DNA of 64,000 nucleotides, taken from assembly GCA_016718525.1 (NCBI GenBank), contig JADKDD010000002.1, positions 1,240,001-1,304,000 of the forward strand, written 5' to 3'. This document shows positions 8,640-17,312 of this stretch, piece by piece. The stretch comes from Rhodocyclaceae bacterium. Lineage in GTDB: Bacteria > Pseudomonadota > Gammaproteobacteria > Burkholderiales > Rhodocyclaceae. The position numbers and the translations under genes were made by a program. How positions within the stretch are numbered: the stretch's first letter is position 1; each line of letters starts with the position of its first letter. The notes under the pieces were generated by a model that was not told the DNA's origin, did not search any database, and saw nothing but the letters and a program-made list of their open reading frames with translations.

Positions 8640-10682
8640 ATGAAACTCGTCCGCGTCGCACTCGACGTACCCTTGCCTCGCCTGTTTGATTACCTTGCGC
8701 CTGATGCAAATCCTTGCGATATCGGCCTTCGCACAAGCGTGCCATTCGGGTCCGGCAATAAAGTCGGCATCGTATTGAACGTCACCGAATCTACTGATCA
8801 GCCTGTGGCGAAACTCAAGGAAGTGCACGCGCTCCTTCGGGATATGCCGGCATTGCCATCATCTTTCCTTGCGATGTGCGAATTCTGTGCGAAGTACTAT
8901 CAGGCACCAATCGGTGAAGTCATGGCGTTCGCTTTGCCACCCATGCTGCGGCGGGGCAAGTTGCCGAAGGCGCGTAAGACAACACCTGACTTGACCAGAC
9001 AAAACGTTGTTGCAACACCCGCGAAAGTCGACGGGGGGCGCAAGACGAGCGGTCAGTCTGTCCCCACCGTCGGTCTACCTCCATTGCTCGTTGCTCAAGC
9101 TGCTGCGGTCGATGCGATTTTGAATTCGCGAGGGTTTTGTGCTTTTCTTCTGCACGGCGTGACCGGCAGCGGCAAAACTGAAGTCTACCTGCGCGCGATT
9201 GCCAGCGTTTTGGAACGCGGTGGACAAGCCTTGATGCTGGTTCCCGAAATTGCACTGACACCGCAATTGCAAGCGCGTGTCGCCGCCCGGTTCCCGTATG
9301 CGCATATTGTTTCTGCCCATAGCGGCGTTCCCGATGCCGCGCGCGCGCGCGGTTTCCTCGATGGGCTTGAGGGGTATGCCGATATCGTGCTGGGAACTCG
9401 TCTATCGATATTCATGCCGTTGCCGCGCTTGCAACTCATCGTCGTCGATGAGGAACACGATGCCTCATTCAAACAGCAAGAAGGCTTGCGCTATTCCGCA
9501 CGTGATCTGGCGATCTGGCGTGCGCACCAGCTTGATATCCCCGTAGTGCTTGGCTCCGCGACCCCGGCATTGGAGAGTTTTTTTCACGCACATTCCGGTC
9601 GCTATAACTTGCTCGAGTTACCGCAGCGCGCGGTTGCTGAACATCTGCCGCAAGTACGCACTGTCGATACCCGCCGGGAGAAGTTGCAGGATGGTTTGTC
9701 ACAGGCGCTGATAGACGCACTAACGCTCAGGCTTGAGCGCGGCGAGCAGAGTCTGATTTTCCTCAATCGTCGCGGCTATGCACCGGTACTATCGTGCCCG
9801 CCGTGCGGCTGGGTTTCTCGCTGTCATCGTTGCGCGGCGAATCTGGTGGTGCACCTGGCGGATAAGCGTCTGCGTTGTCATCATTGTGGATTCGAGGCAA
9901 TGATTCCGCGTAACTGTCCGTCATGTGGCAATGTGGACTTGCAACCCTTCGGGCGCGGCACGCAACGATTGGAGAATATTCTTGCCGAGCGTTTTCCAAA
10001 GGCGCGCATTTCACGTATCGACAGGGATTCGGCGAGCACGCCAAAAAAATGGCAAGCCCTGCTCGACGCGATTCATGCCGGTGACGTCGATATCCTGGTC
10101 GGCACGCAGATGCTCGCCAAAGGGCATGACTTCCCAAAGCTCACGCTGGTCGGCGCGATCGGAGCCGACGCAGCTCTATTTGCTGCCGACTTTCGTGCGC
10201 CGGAACGATTGTTTGCGCAGTTGATGCAAGTCGGTGGGCGCAGCGGACGCGCCGACTTGCCGGGCCAAGTCTTGATTCAAACCGACTATCCTGATCACGC
10301 CTTATATCAGGCACTCGAAGACGGCGACTATGGCCGTTTTGCGCGGGTGTTGCTGGCGGAGCGGCAAATCGCAGGCTTTCCCCCGTATAGTTTTCAAGCC
10401 TTGCTGCGCGCAGAGGCGCGGACGGTCGAGGATTCGTTGGCCTTTCTAGCCATCGCCCGCAAAGCGGCGCTAACTATCGCCGACCCCAGGGTAACCATAT
10501 ACGATCCGGTGCCGATGAAAATGCAGCGTCTGATGACGCTTGAGCGTGCACAGTTATTGGTTGAATCTACCAACCGACCAGCCTTGCAAGCATTTCTGTC
10601 GAAGTGGATGGAAACGATCTATTCACAGAGAAAGGTCGGCGGCTTACGCTGGCATTTGGACGTTGATCCGCTCGAAATTTAA
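8640..10682 (+). CDS. priA: Primosomal protein N' (replication restart helicase PriA)
   Basis: PriA reloads the replicative helicase at stalled forks. The 680-residue product has the N-terminal DNA-binding domain, then a DEAH-type helicase core with Walker A GVTGSGKTEVY near residue 175 and the DEEH box in IVVDEEHDASF. Zinc-binding cysteine pairs (CPPC, CHRC, CHHC, CPSC) lie at about 386-435. The GRSGRADLPGQV segment is helicase motif VI. The length is slightly under the E. coli protein. It ends four bases from the convergent ROK kinase gene. Confidence 0.95.
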   Translation: MKLVRVALDVPLPRLFDYLAPDANPCDIGLRTSVPFGSGNKVGIVLNVTESTDQPVAKLKEVHALLRDMPALPSSFLAMCEFCAKYYQAPIGEVMAFALPPMLRRGKLPKARKTTPDLTRQNVVATPAKVDGGRKTSGQSVPTVGLPPLLVAQAAAVDAILNSRGFCAFLLHGVTGSGKTEVYLRAIASVLERGGQALMLVPEIALTPQLQARVAARFPYAHIVSAHSGVPDAARARGFLDGLEGYADIVLGTRLSIFMPLPRLQLIVVDEEHDASFKQQEGLRYSARDLAIWRAHQLDIPVVLGSATPALESFFHAHSGRYNLLELPQRAVAEHLPQVRTVDTRREKLQDGLSQALIDALTLRLERGEQSLIFLNRRGYAPVLSCPPCGWVSRCHRCAANLVVHLADKRLRCHHCGFEAMIPRNCPSCGNVDLQPFGRGTQRLENILAERFPKARISRIDRDSASTPKKWQALLDAIHAGDVDILVGTQMLAKGHDFPKLTLVGAIGADAALFAADFRAPERLFAQLMQVGGRSGRADLPGQVLIQTDYPDHALYQALEDGDYGRFARVLLAERQIAGFPPYSFQALLRAEARTVEDSLAFLAIARKAALTIADPRVTIYDPVPMKMQRLMTLERAQLLVESTNRPALQAFLSKWMETIYSQRKVGGLRWHLDVDPLEI

Positions 10683-10686
10683 TTCA

Positions 10687-11673
10687 TCAGGCGAGCCATG
10701 CCGCCCCACGCACGCCGGAAGAATCGCCGTGCATTGGTTTAACCAACCGTGTTTTTACAGTGTCCGAAAATATGTACGGCGACCATAATCGAGGCACGTT
10801 TTCGTATAAACGCTCGATGTTGGAGAGACCGCCACCGAGCACGATTACATCGGGGTCGAGAATGTTGATCACGCCTGCCAAAGCACGTGCAAGGCGACGT
10901 TCGTAACGCTGCATCGTTGCCTCGCATAGGGCATTGCCGGCACTCGCGGCAGCAACGATGGCTTGAGCCGTCCAGTCGGTGCCCGAACCATGTCGATGAT
11001 GAGGTTGATTTTGCAATTCAAACGCATGAGTGTGATCATGCGCGATGCCGGGCCCAGACAGATATAACTCGACGCAGTGTTTTCGCCCGCAATAACAAAT
11101 GCGATCGTGGTCGCCAATTTCACTTGCGAACTCGGGTAACGGGTTGTGCCCCCATTCGCCTGCAATCCCATTGATCCCTTGCAAGGCTTGTCCGTTGGCC
11201 ACCACACCACCACCAACGCCGGTGCCGAGAATCACTCCAAACAAGATAGCCGCACCGGCCCCGGCACCATCGGTGGCTTCTGAGAGTGCAAAACAATTGG
11301 CGTCGTTCGCGAGACGAATTTCACATCCGAGCAACCGCTGCAAGTCGCTGCGCAGTGGTTTTCCGTTGAGGCAGGTGGAATTGGCGTTCTTGATCAGGCC
11401 GCTTTCGGCGGATTCGGTGCCGGGAATGCCGATACCGATGTGGCTAGACGGCGTACCCTCTTCGGGGCACTTCCGGCCTGGCGGCCTCCCTGTCTCATCA
11501 GCACCAACTGACGACTTCGCCAAATCAACCAAACCGACAATGGCTTGAAGGGTGGCAGCGTAGTCATCTTGCGGGGTTGCAACACGCTCGCGCCTCAGAC
11601 ATTCGCCATGCTCGTCGAGGGCGATCACTTCAATCTTTGTCCCGCCAAGATCGATGCCGATGCGAAGTCTCAT
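10687..11673 (-). CDS. ROK-family sugar kinase (fructokinase/glucokinase-like)
   Basis: The N-terminus GIDLGGTKIEVIALD is the phosphate-binding ROK signature. GTGVGGGVV and EWGHNPLP follow, and zinc ligands lie in CYCGRKHCVELYLSG. ROK kinases phosphorylate hexoses such as fructose, glucose or N-acetylhexosamines; the exact sugar is not resolved. The 328-residue protein carries an unusual insert around residues 55-75, reading SVGADETGRPPGRKCPEEG, encoded by an expanded copy of the dispersed repeat. It is transcribed in the same direction as the LysR gene, with one base between them, although the functional link is unclear. Confidence 0.88.
   Translation of the reverse strand: MRLRIGIDLGGTKIEVIALDEHGECLRRERVATPQDDYAATLQAIVGLVDLAKSSVGADETGRPPGRKCPEEGTPSSHIGIGIPGTESAESGLIKNANSTCLNGKPLRSDLQRLLGCEIRLANDANCFALSEATDGAGAGAAILFGVILGTGVGGGVVANGQALQGINGIAGEWGHNPLPEFASEIGDHDRICYCGRKHCVELYLSGPGIAHDHTHAFELQNQPHHRHGSGTDWTAQAIVAAASAGNALCEATMQRYERRLARALAGVINILDPDVIVLGGGLSNIERLYENVPRLWSPYIFSDTVKTRLVKPMHGDSSGVRGAAWLA
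11448..11512 (+). repeat. Expanded dispersed repeat copy inside the ROK kinase gene
   Basis: Left arm ACGGCGTACC and right arm TCATCAGCACCAACTGAC are 40-odd bases apart. The filler resembles a deleted version of the 76-bp unit found at 46.9 kb. It lies in frame and inserts about 20 residues in the kinase. Confidence 0.65.
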
Positions 11674-11674
11674 T

Positions 11675-12619
11675 TCAGTGCGAAGCTCCGGAGCCAGAAA
11701 GCAGAGCGGATCGGGTTACCGGACTTTGCAATTGTGCCAGCCACCATTGCAACGCCCGACCTTGCCCAAGCTTGCCTGTCTTGCGCCAGGCATAACTAAA
11801 CTCAAGCTGCTGCTCCGCGCGCTCGACGCACTTGACCACCAGTTGTCCTGCATCAATGTAAGGTTGCGCAAGACAGGTCGGCAGCAATCCGGACCCGATG
11901 CCGCGGATTTGCGCATCGACTTTTGCCGGCATATCGGTGACGGTGAACACGTCCTGGCCAACCAGCAAACCAATGCTCATCGGCGCGCCACGCTGCGCGG
12001 AATCCGCTACCGCCACCGCACGATATTTTCGAATGTCGTCGTCTTTCAATGGTTCCGCAAGTTTTGCCAACGGATGGCGTGGCGCAACTGCGAAAACAAA
12101 CTTGAGCTGTCCCAGTGGCGCTTCCAGCAAGTCATCCCGCGCTTGTGGCGTCATCACCACGCCCAGCGCCAGATCGGCTTCGCCTGAATGGAGCGCTTCA
12201 AGCGTACCCGACAAGGTCTCGTTGGACAGTTTGACCCGCGTTGGTGGGTTCAGCGCAAAAAACTGTGCGCACAACTCCATGATGATTGCCCGATTGATCA
12301 CGCTGTCGACTGCGATAGTTAGCTGCGGTTCCCAGCCGGTGGCAACCCGGCGAATGCGATTTGCAACGGCATCGATGTCGGCCAACAAGCGATCACCTTC
12401 GCGCAGCAATTCCGCGCCCGCTACCGTGAGCCGCGCTTGCCGTGAGCTGCGATCAAACAACAAAACGTCGAGTGCATCTTCCATTTGCCGCACACGATAG
12501 GTGAGTGCACTCGGAACCATGTTGACGTGCCGGGCAGCTGCCGCAAAGCTGCCCGTACGGGCGATGGTTTGCAGCATTGCCAAGGCATCAGGAGTCAGTA
12601 CATCGCGTGCGCTGGTCAT
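11675..12619 (-). CDS. LysR-family transcriptional regulator
   Basis: The 314-residue product has the typical N-terminal winged helix (ALAMLQTIARTGSFAAAARHVNMVPSA region, residues 10-45) and a periplasmic-binding-protein-like effector domain. It is divergent from the pirin gene, and a perfect inverted repeat lies between them. LysR regulators beside pirin/WrbA-type genes are commonly linked to redox or electrophile responses. The effector here is unknown. The stop lies one base from the ROK kinase start. Confidence 0.9.
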   Translation of the reverse strand: MTSARDVLTPDALAMLQTIARTGSFAAAARHVNMVPSALTYRVRQMEDALDVLLFDRSSRQARLTVAGAELLREGDRLLADIDAVANRIRRVATGWEPQLTIAVDSVINRAIIMELCAQFFALNPPTRVKLSNETLSGTLEALHSGEADLALGVVMTPQARDDLLEAPLGQLKFVFAVAPRHPLAKLAEPLKDDDIRKYRAVAVADSAQRGAPMSIGLLVGQDVFTVTDMPAKVDAQIRGIGSGLLPTCLAQPYIDAGQLVVKCVERAEQQLEFSYAWRKTGKLGQGRALQWWLAQLQSPVTRSALLSGSGASH

Positions 12620-12635
12620 GGTGATGGGTTGCAGT

Positions 12636-12656
12636 TCATTCAGAATTTTTGAATGA
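12636..12656. promoter_or_regulatory. Inverted repeat operator candidate, LysR-pirin gap
   Basis: TCATTCA and TGAATGA form a perfect 7-base inverted repeat with a 7-base spacer. The site is 17 bases upstream of the lysR start and about 70 bases upstream of the pirin start. The T-N11-A spacing typical of LysR sites can be fitted within it. It is the likely target of the adjacent LysR protein. Confidence 0.55.
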
Positions 12657-12728
12657 TGACATCAAACAGGCAGTGCTTGCAAGCGGGCCAAGCCGTGCAA
12701 CATGCAATCCATCGATAAGGAGGATGTC

Positions 12729-13430
12729 ATGCTGAACTTGAGAAAATCGCAGGATCGTGGTTATGCCGATCATGGCTGGTTGCAAAGCTATCACTCGTTT
12801 TCATTCGCTGACTATCGCGACGAGAACTTTATGGGTTGGGGAAATTTGCGGGTGATCAATGAGGATCGCGTCGCGCCGGGTCGCGGATTCGGCAAACACG
12901 GTCACCGCGACATGGAAATCATCAGCTACGTGTTGTCCGGTGTGCTGGCGCATGAGGACAGCATGGGCAATGTAAAAAGCATTCTGCCCGGCGAAGTGCA
13001 GCGGATGAGTGCCGGCAGCGGTGTCGTTCACGCCGAGTTCAATCACGCGCCGGACCAGACCACCCATTTCCTGCAAATATGGATTACGCCGACAGTGCTG
13101 AATGTCGCGCCCGGCTATGCCCAGATGAAAATTCCAGCCGGGCAGAAACGCGGAACTCTTCGCAAGATTGCCTCGCCGGACGGCGCCGACGATTCAATTT
13201 CCATCAACGCGGATGCGGTGATTTATGCCGGCTTATTCGGTACCGGTGAAGCAGCAACGCTGAACTTGAATCCGGCGCGTAAAGCCTATGTCCATCTCGT
13301 TACCGGCGTCCTCGAGGCAAACGGCAAGCGACTCGAGACTGGAGACGCGCTGATGCTCGATCATGAAACACAGTTGAAATTATCAAACGGCATCGACGCC
13401 GAAGTTTTGGTGTTCGATTTGGCCGCCTAG
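12729..13430 (+). CDS. Pirin family protein (YhhW-like)
   Basis: I chose the ATG at 12729, which has a strong AAGGAGG site five bases upstream; the earlier frame start at 12702 has none. The 233-residue bicupin carries the metal-binding motif GFGKHGHRDMEIISYVL and the later GVVHAEFNH, giving the three histidines and one glutamate of the N-terminal cupin. YhhW-type pirins are iron-binding and some have quercetinase activity. The gene is followed after 36 bases by the WrbA-like gene, so the two form a probable operon under the divergent LysR regulator. Confidence 0.9.
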   Translation: MLNLRKSQDRGYADHGWLQSYHSFSFADYRDENFMGWGNLRVINEDRVAPGRGFGKHGHRDMEIISYVLSGVLAHEDSMGNVKSILPGEVQRMSAGSGVVHAEFNHAPDQTTHFLQIWITPTVLNVAPGYAQMKIPAGQKRGTLRKIASPDGADDSISINADAVIYAGLFGTGEAATLNLNPARKAYVHLVTGVLEANGKRLETGDALMLDHETQLKLSNGIDAEVLVFDLAA

Positions 13431-13466
13431 TTCACCTACTACCTAACTTATCCGAGGAGCAAAGAA

Positions 13467-14021
13467 ATGGCAAAAATCGTTGTTGTATACCACTCCGGCT
13501 ACGGCCACACCCAGCGCATGGCGGAGGCGGTCGCCGAAGGAGCATTGGCAACATTGGTCCCGATTGACGCGGAGGGCAATCTGTCCGACGCAAATTGGGA
13601 ACTGCTCCACGGGGCTGACGGCATCATCATGGGCAGCCCGACCTATATGGGAACCGTAAGCTGGCAATTCAAAAAATTTGCTGATGCGAGTTCCAAGCCG
13701 TGGTTTAGCCAGCAATGGAAAGACAAAGTCTTTGCCGGTTTTACCAATAGCGCAACGATGAACGGCGACAAACTATCCACATTGCACTACTTGTTTACGC
13801 TCGCAATGCAACACAGCGGCATTTGGGTGGGTACGGGATTGATGCCGAGTAACAAGAAATCGGCGCAACGCGACGACGTTAACTTCGTTGGTTCGTTCGC
13901 TGGGGCGATGGCACAGTCCCCGTCCGACAGCAGCCCGGCAGAAATGTTGCCGGGTGATTTGGAGACCGCGAAGTTGTTTGGACGTCGGGTTGCTGAACTG
14001 ACGTCGCGTCTGACCTCGTAA
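13467..14021 (+). CDS. Flavodoxin family protein, WrbA-like NAD(P)H:quinone oxidoreductase
   Basis: The 184-residue product opens with KIVVVYHSGYGHTQRMAE, the FMN phosphate-binding loop of flavodoxins. GSPTYMGTVSWQFKKF is the second FMN contact seen in WrbA. WrbA-type enzymes reduce quinones by two electrons and limit semiquinone formation. It is shorter than E. coli WrbA (198). A GGAG ribosome site lies at 13452-13456. The gene closes the pirin operon, and a strong hairpin follows. Confidence 0.85.
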   Translation: MAKIVVVYHSGYGHTQRMAEAVAEGALATLVPIDAEGNLSDANWELLHGADGIIMGSPTYMGTVSWQFKKFADASSKPWFSQQWKDKVFAGFTNSATMNGDKLSTLHYLFTLAMQHSGIWVGTGLMPSNKKSAQRDDVNFVGSFAGAMAQSPSDSSPAEMLPGDLETAKLFGRRVAELTSRLTS

Positions 14022-14030
14022 AAAGCTATC

Positions 14031-14062
14031 TCGCTGAGCCGGCAGAGCGTCTGGCTCAGCGA
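14031..14062. terminator. Hairpin between convergent wrbA-like and unknown gene
   Basis: TCGCTGAGCC and GGCTCAGCGA form a perfect 10-bp stem with a 12-base loop, 10 bases after the wrbA-like stop and 11 bases before the convergent stop. The U-tract is weak on both strands. It is probably a bidirectional terminator. Confidence 0.6.
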
Positions 14063-14072
14063 ACCAGAATAG

Positions 14073-15905
14073 TTATCGTGTGAACCAGGCGACGGCCGCC
14101 ACGACGACCAGAATCACCACCAGATAAATGATCCACGGCGTTTCCTTTTCAGCATACGGGTCGCTGAGTGAACGTTGCGCGCCTTCCGGCAGCTTGGCGA
14201 GTTGCGTCAGCGAGGTACCAAAGGGAATGTTGATGCGCGCACGGGCGTTGACTGCCCATCCATTGGCATCCAGGATCGGGCCGAGATTTCGTGTCTGCAG
14301 TTTGAACCAGGCAATGATGATTGAGGGTGCGGAAATCAACATCAATAGCCCGCCAACAGCCAACGGAATCTGCCACCACTTCAAGCTGAGCAGACCGGAT
14401 ATGACGCCTGCAGCGACTGTGCCCAATGCGCCGACAGCCAATCCGATGGCGGCAAAGATTCCGGCAAATTTACCCACATCAAATGCGGTCGGTGGTGGCT
14501 TTGGCGCTGTGGCAGCTACCGCACCCATTTGTGCGTCAACTCCGGCCGCTTTTGACGCCGCCATTTTCTGCAACTGATCCGAGATCATTCGAGCAAGGCG
14601 CTTGTATGGTGACCAAAACGCCTGACGCAGACTGATTGGATGTTCGGCGAGACGCGTAATGGTCGCATCCCAGTCGCGGCCTTGACGGTCGTAAAAAACG
14701 CCATTGCGGCCGACCATCAGTTGATCCGTGTCGCCCGCCGTGAAGGCCGCCGCAATGTGGAGCCTTTCGCTGCCTCGCACGCAATCGCAATAAGCCATAA
14801 ACATGCGCGATAGCGACGCCATGCTGGCGTGTTTGGCAGCGTCATGAACCGAAACGCACAGCTCGGCAGCGCGTCCGTCGAGGTACAAAGTGCCAATCTG
14901 AAACATGGCTTTACTGGTGCGCGTATAAAAACCACGGAAGGCCACAAAATTATTCGCCAACGGCATTAGGTCGCGCACATACCGGGCCAGCCGTTCAAGA
15001 TCCTTTACCGCCTGCGCTTCGGGCGGCAGGCCGGCGGGCTTTGCCGAAACCCAGGTACGGTAGACGGCCAACTGGTCTTGCACCGCTTGCCAATCCGCTT
15101 CACTCAATTTTGCCCGGGCGCCAAGCAAGGGCGTGATCGCCATGTCGCGCAACGCGGCGATACGTGCAGTCCATGCCGGATTGATGCCACTATCCATTTC
15201 CAACGGCGTGTCCCCAACACGACTGGGGATTTCATCACCAGCACCAACTGGCGCGGCGACGATTTTCGCCAACGGCAGTGCGGAAACTCCCTCTGCATCC
15301 ATGACCAAGGCCGATGCGCCCAGCGTTTTGAAAGTGTCTTCGGCGACATTCATCGCATCGCTCGAGCGCGCATCAAATTGCGCGAGGCGGCAGCGGACAA
15401 AGTAGTCGTCGATCTTTTCCTTCACCGCGGCGACAGCGGCGCAGGCGGCTTCGGTTGCCTCTCCAAGTGGCATTGCAGCGGCGCCGGCGGCTTGCCATGC
15501 GGCTTCCGCCCTCGAGGTGTAGGCGGCTTCAGCACTGCTCGCGAGTTCCACCGAGATCATGGTCTCGCCAGCCGGCAACACATCCTTGGCAGCGGAAATC
15601 AAGGCATCGTCTTTTATCGCTGCAAGCGGAACGCCCGGTAGGTCTCCTGCCAAAACATCAGCGTAGCCCAAGCGCTCACTGGCCCAGTCAATCGCCGCAA
15701 TCAATTCGTTGGCACGAATGTGCCCGTCTGCGTCGACGTCTATCAAAGTCAAGGTGCGTGCGTCGAATTCGATGCCGGTGGTCGGGCAGGACAGGGCAAC
15801 CCAAAGTTTCTGGTCCAGATGCTTTAGGTTTTGCAAATCGGACGCCGATTCAAGGCTTACCTGATCAAACCCTCCGGCGCGAAAAAATTTCCATTGATGG
15901 TTCAT
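14073..15905 (-). CDS. Unknown 610-residue protein with EF-hand-like loop and C-terminal membrane helices
   Basis: I do not recognise a named family. Near residue 55 the segment DVDADGHIRANEL matches the calcium-binding loop of EF hands. The middle is helical and alanine-rich. The C-terminal third has two long hydrophobic segments (about 475-530), and the protein ends in one more helix (IIYLVVILVVVAAVAWF). The soluble part is therefore probably anchored in a membrane by its C-terminus. A split copy of the dispersed repeat encodes VGAGDEIPSRVGDTPLEMD. The start overlaps the end of the metallo-hydrolase gene by four bases, suggesting coupled translation. Confidence 0.7.
   Translation of the reverse strand: MNHQWKFFRAGGFDQVSLESASDLQNLKHLDQKLWVALSCPTTGIEFDARTLTLIDVDADGHIRANELIAAIDWASERLGYADVLAGDLPGVPLAAIKDDALISAAKDVLPAGETMISVELASSAEAAYTSRAEAAWQAAGAAAMPLGEATEAACAAVAAVKEKIDDYFVRCRLAQFDARSSDAMNVAEDTFKTLGASALVMDAEGVSALPLAKIVAAPVGAGDEIPSRVGDTPLEMDSGINPAWTARIAALRDMAITPLLGARAKLSEADWQAVQDQLAVYRTWVSAKPAGLPPEAQAVKDLERLARYVRDLMPLANNFVAFRGFYTRTSKAMFQIGTLYLDGRAAELCVSVHDAAKHASMASLSRMFMAYCDCVRGSERLHIAAAFTAGDTDQLMVGRNGVFYDRQGRDWDATITRLAEHPISLRQAFWSPYKRLARMISDQLQKMAASKAAGVDAQMGAVAATAPKPPPTAFDVGKFAGIFAAIGLAVGALGTVAAGVISGLLSLKWWQIPLAVGGLLMLISAPSIIIAWFKLQTRNLGPILDANGWAVNARARINIPFGTSLTQLAKLPEGAQRSLSDPYAEKETPWIIYLVVILVVVAAVAWFTR
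15201..15251 (+). repeat. Split dispersed repeat copy in the EF-hand-like gene
   Basis: CAACGGCGTGTC at 15201-15212 and ACCAGCACCAACTGG at 15237-15251 are separated by 24 bases. The filler contains GACTGGGGATTTCATC. Other copies have the arms touching or separated by longer filler. Confidence 0.7.
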
Positions 15906-16543
15906 CGAACATGGTCTCCCACAAAGTGATTGGACAAACGCTCCTGTCCGAATGTCGACATTGGGCCGTGACCCGGAATGAAGGCCACGTCGTTACCCAA
16001 CGGCCAGAGTTTGTTACGAATTGACTGCATCAAGTGCTGATGATTGCCCCGCGGAAAATCAGTTCGGCCAATCGAGCCGGCGAACAAAACATCACCGACA
16101 ATCGCCAGTTTGCTTGGTGCGTGAAAAAACACCACATGTCCGGGCGTGTGGCCCGGCGTGTATAAGACCTGCAGAGTTTGATTACCGACGGTGACCGTAT
16201 CGCCATCGTTCAACCAACGGTCCGGTGTAAAGTCCGTGACTGCGGGAAAGCCAAACATTTTGCTCTGCATGGCCAATTGATCCAGCCAAAAGCGCTCTTC
16301 GATATGTGGTCCCTCAATCGGCACATTCAGCTGAGCAGCAAGCTGCCCGGTGCCGCCGGCGTGGTCGATATGGCCATGGGTGAGCAGCAATTTTTCGATT
16401 TGTACGCCAGCCGTTTTCGCTGCCGCCAGCAATCGATCAATATCGCCGCCCGGATCGACGAATGCCCCCTGCATGGTTTCGGGGCACCAGATCATCGAAC
16501 AATTCTGTTCGAACGGAGTCACCGGGATGATTTGATAACGCAT
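15902..16543 (-). CDS. Metallo-beta-lactamase fold hydrolase (glyoxalase II-like)
   Basis: The 213-residue protein has the zinc-binding signature LLLTHGHIDHAGG, with HxHxDH near residue 55. Later metal ligands lie in YTPGHTPGHVVFF, IVGDVLFAGSIGRTDFP and FIPGHGP. It resembles the YcbL-type, single-domain relatives of glyoxalase II, which hydrolyse thioesters such as hydroxyacylglutathione. The substrate is not certain. It lies between the RquA-like gene (35 bases upstream) and the EF-hand-like gene, which it overlaps. Confidence 0.88.
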   Translation of the reverse strand: MRYQIIPVTPFEQNCSMIWCPETMQGAFVDPGGDIDRLLAAAKTAGVQIEKLLLTHGHIDHAGGTGQLAAQLNVPIEGPHIEERFWLDQLAMQSKMFGFPAVTDFTPDRWLNDGDTVTVGNQTLQVLYTPGHTPGHVVFFHAPSKLAIVGDVLFAGSIGRTDFPRGNHQHLMQSIRNKLWPLGNDVAFIPGHGPMSTFGQERLSNHFVGDHVR

Positions 16544-16578
16544 CGCCGTATTTTAAACGGCGAACAAGCTGATTGCCC

Positions 16579-17295
16579 CTAGCGCGTGACCTCAATCAAT
16601 TGGTAGAGGCCACCAAATGAGATGCGCTTGGTGATCGCCACCGGCTTGATGTCGGCGGGGAACCAATCCACCACTTCATTTCGCCAGAGGTCGAGTGCGA
16701 AGGGTTCCAGGGTGCTCAATATGCCGCGCATCGGTAGCCACAGTGGATGCCAGCCCGATGGACGATGGTAGTCAACAATCACCAGCTTGCCGCCAGGCTT
16801 AACCACCCGCAGCGCCTCGGCCAGGGTACGTTTTCTGACATCCTCGGGTTGCTCATGGAGCAGGAAAAACAGCAATGCACGATCATAGCTGCTGTCAGCG
16901 AATTTCATCGCCGCACTGTTCCCCAAATGGATGCCAACGCGGTCGGCCGCGAAACCGGCTTTGCCGAGTTTGTCCTTGAGATTTGCCGTTTGCACCGGCA
17001 AAACATCAACGACATCAATCTCGCCATGTGAGGCGTGGCGGTTGACCAGTTTGGTCGTCAAGTCACCATAGACACAGGCAATCTGTAGCGTCTTGCCACC
17101 GAGTCCGTTACCCAGCACATCAAGCGCCTCGTCGCGCAGGCGGGCAAAATTTCCCCACAAAATCAAATTAACCAGCCATTGGCGTTCAAAACGCTTGACG
17201 GCTTCCGGCGTGACATAAGCCCAGTCGTAGGTTGCGGTGAGGTATTCCGGGATGGCGATTGCGTCGCTGGTCAGGGAGTTATTTGGGGGTGCCAT
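16579..17295 (-). CDS. rquA: RquA-like methyltransferase (rhodoquinone biosynthesis)
   Basis: The 238-residue class I methyltransferase lacks the usual GxGxG motif I. It instead reads LQIACVYGDLTTKL, followed by VDVLPVQTANLK, SYDRALLFFLLHEQPED, GGKLVIVDYHRP and a C-terminal FGGLYQ. To my recollection these features are characteristic of RquA, which converts ubiquinone to rhodoquinone. Rhodoquinone is a low-potential quinone used for fumarate reduction, and frdABCD lies 6 kb upstream on the same strand. The gene follows the CbcL-like cytochrome after 17 bases. The main alternative is another UbiE/UbiG-type methyltransferase. Confidence 0.7.
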   Translation of the reverse strand: MAPPNNSLTSDAIAIPEYLTATYDWAYVTPEAVKRFERQWLVNLILWGNFARLRDEALDVLGNGLGGKTLQIACVYGDLTTKLVNRHASHGEIDVVDVLPVQTANLKDKLGKAGFAADRVGIHLGNSAAMKFADSSYDRALLFFLLHEQPEDVRKRTLAEALRVVKPGGKLVIVDYHRPSGWHPLWLPMRGILSTLEPFALDLWRNEVVDWFPADIKPVAITKRISFGGLYQLIEVTR

Positions 17296-17312
17296 GACTA
17301 TCCTTATTGTTA

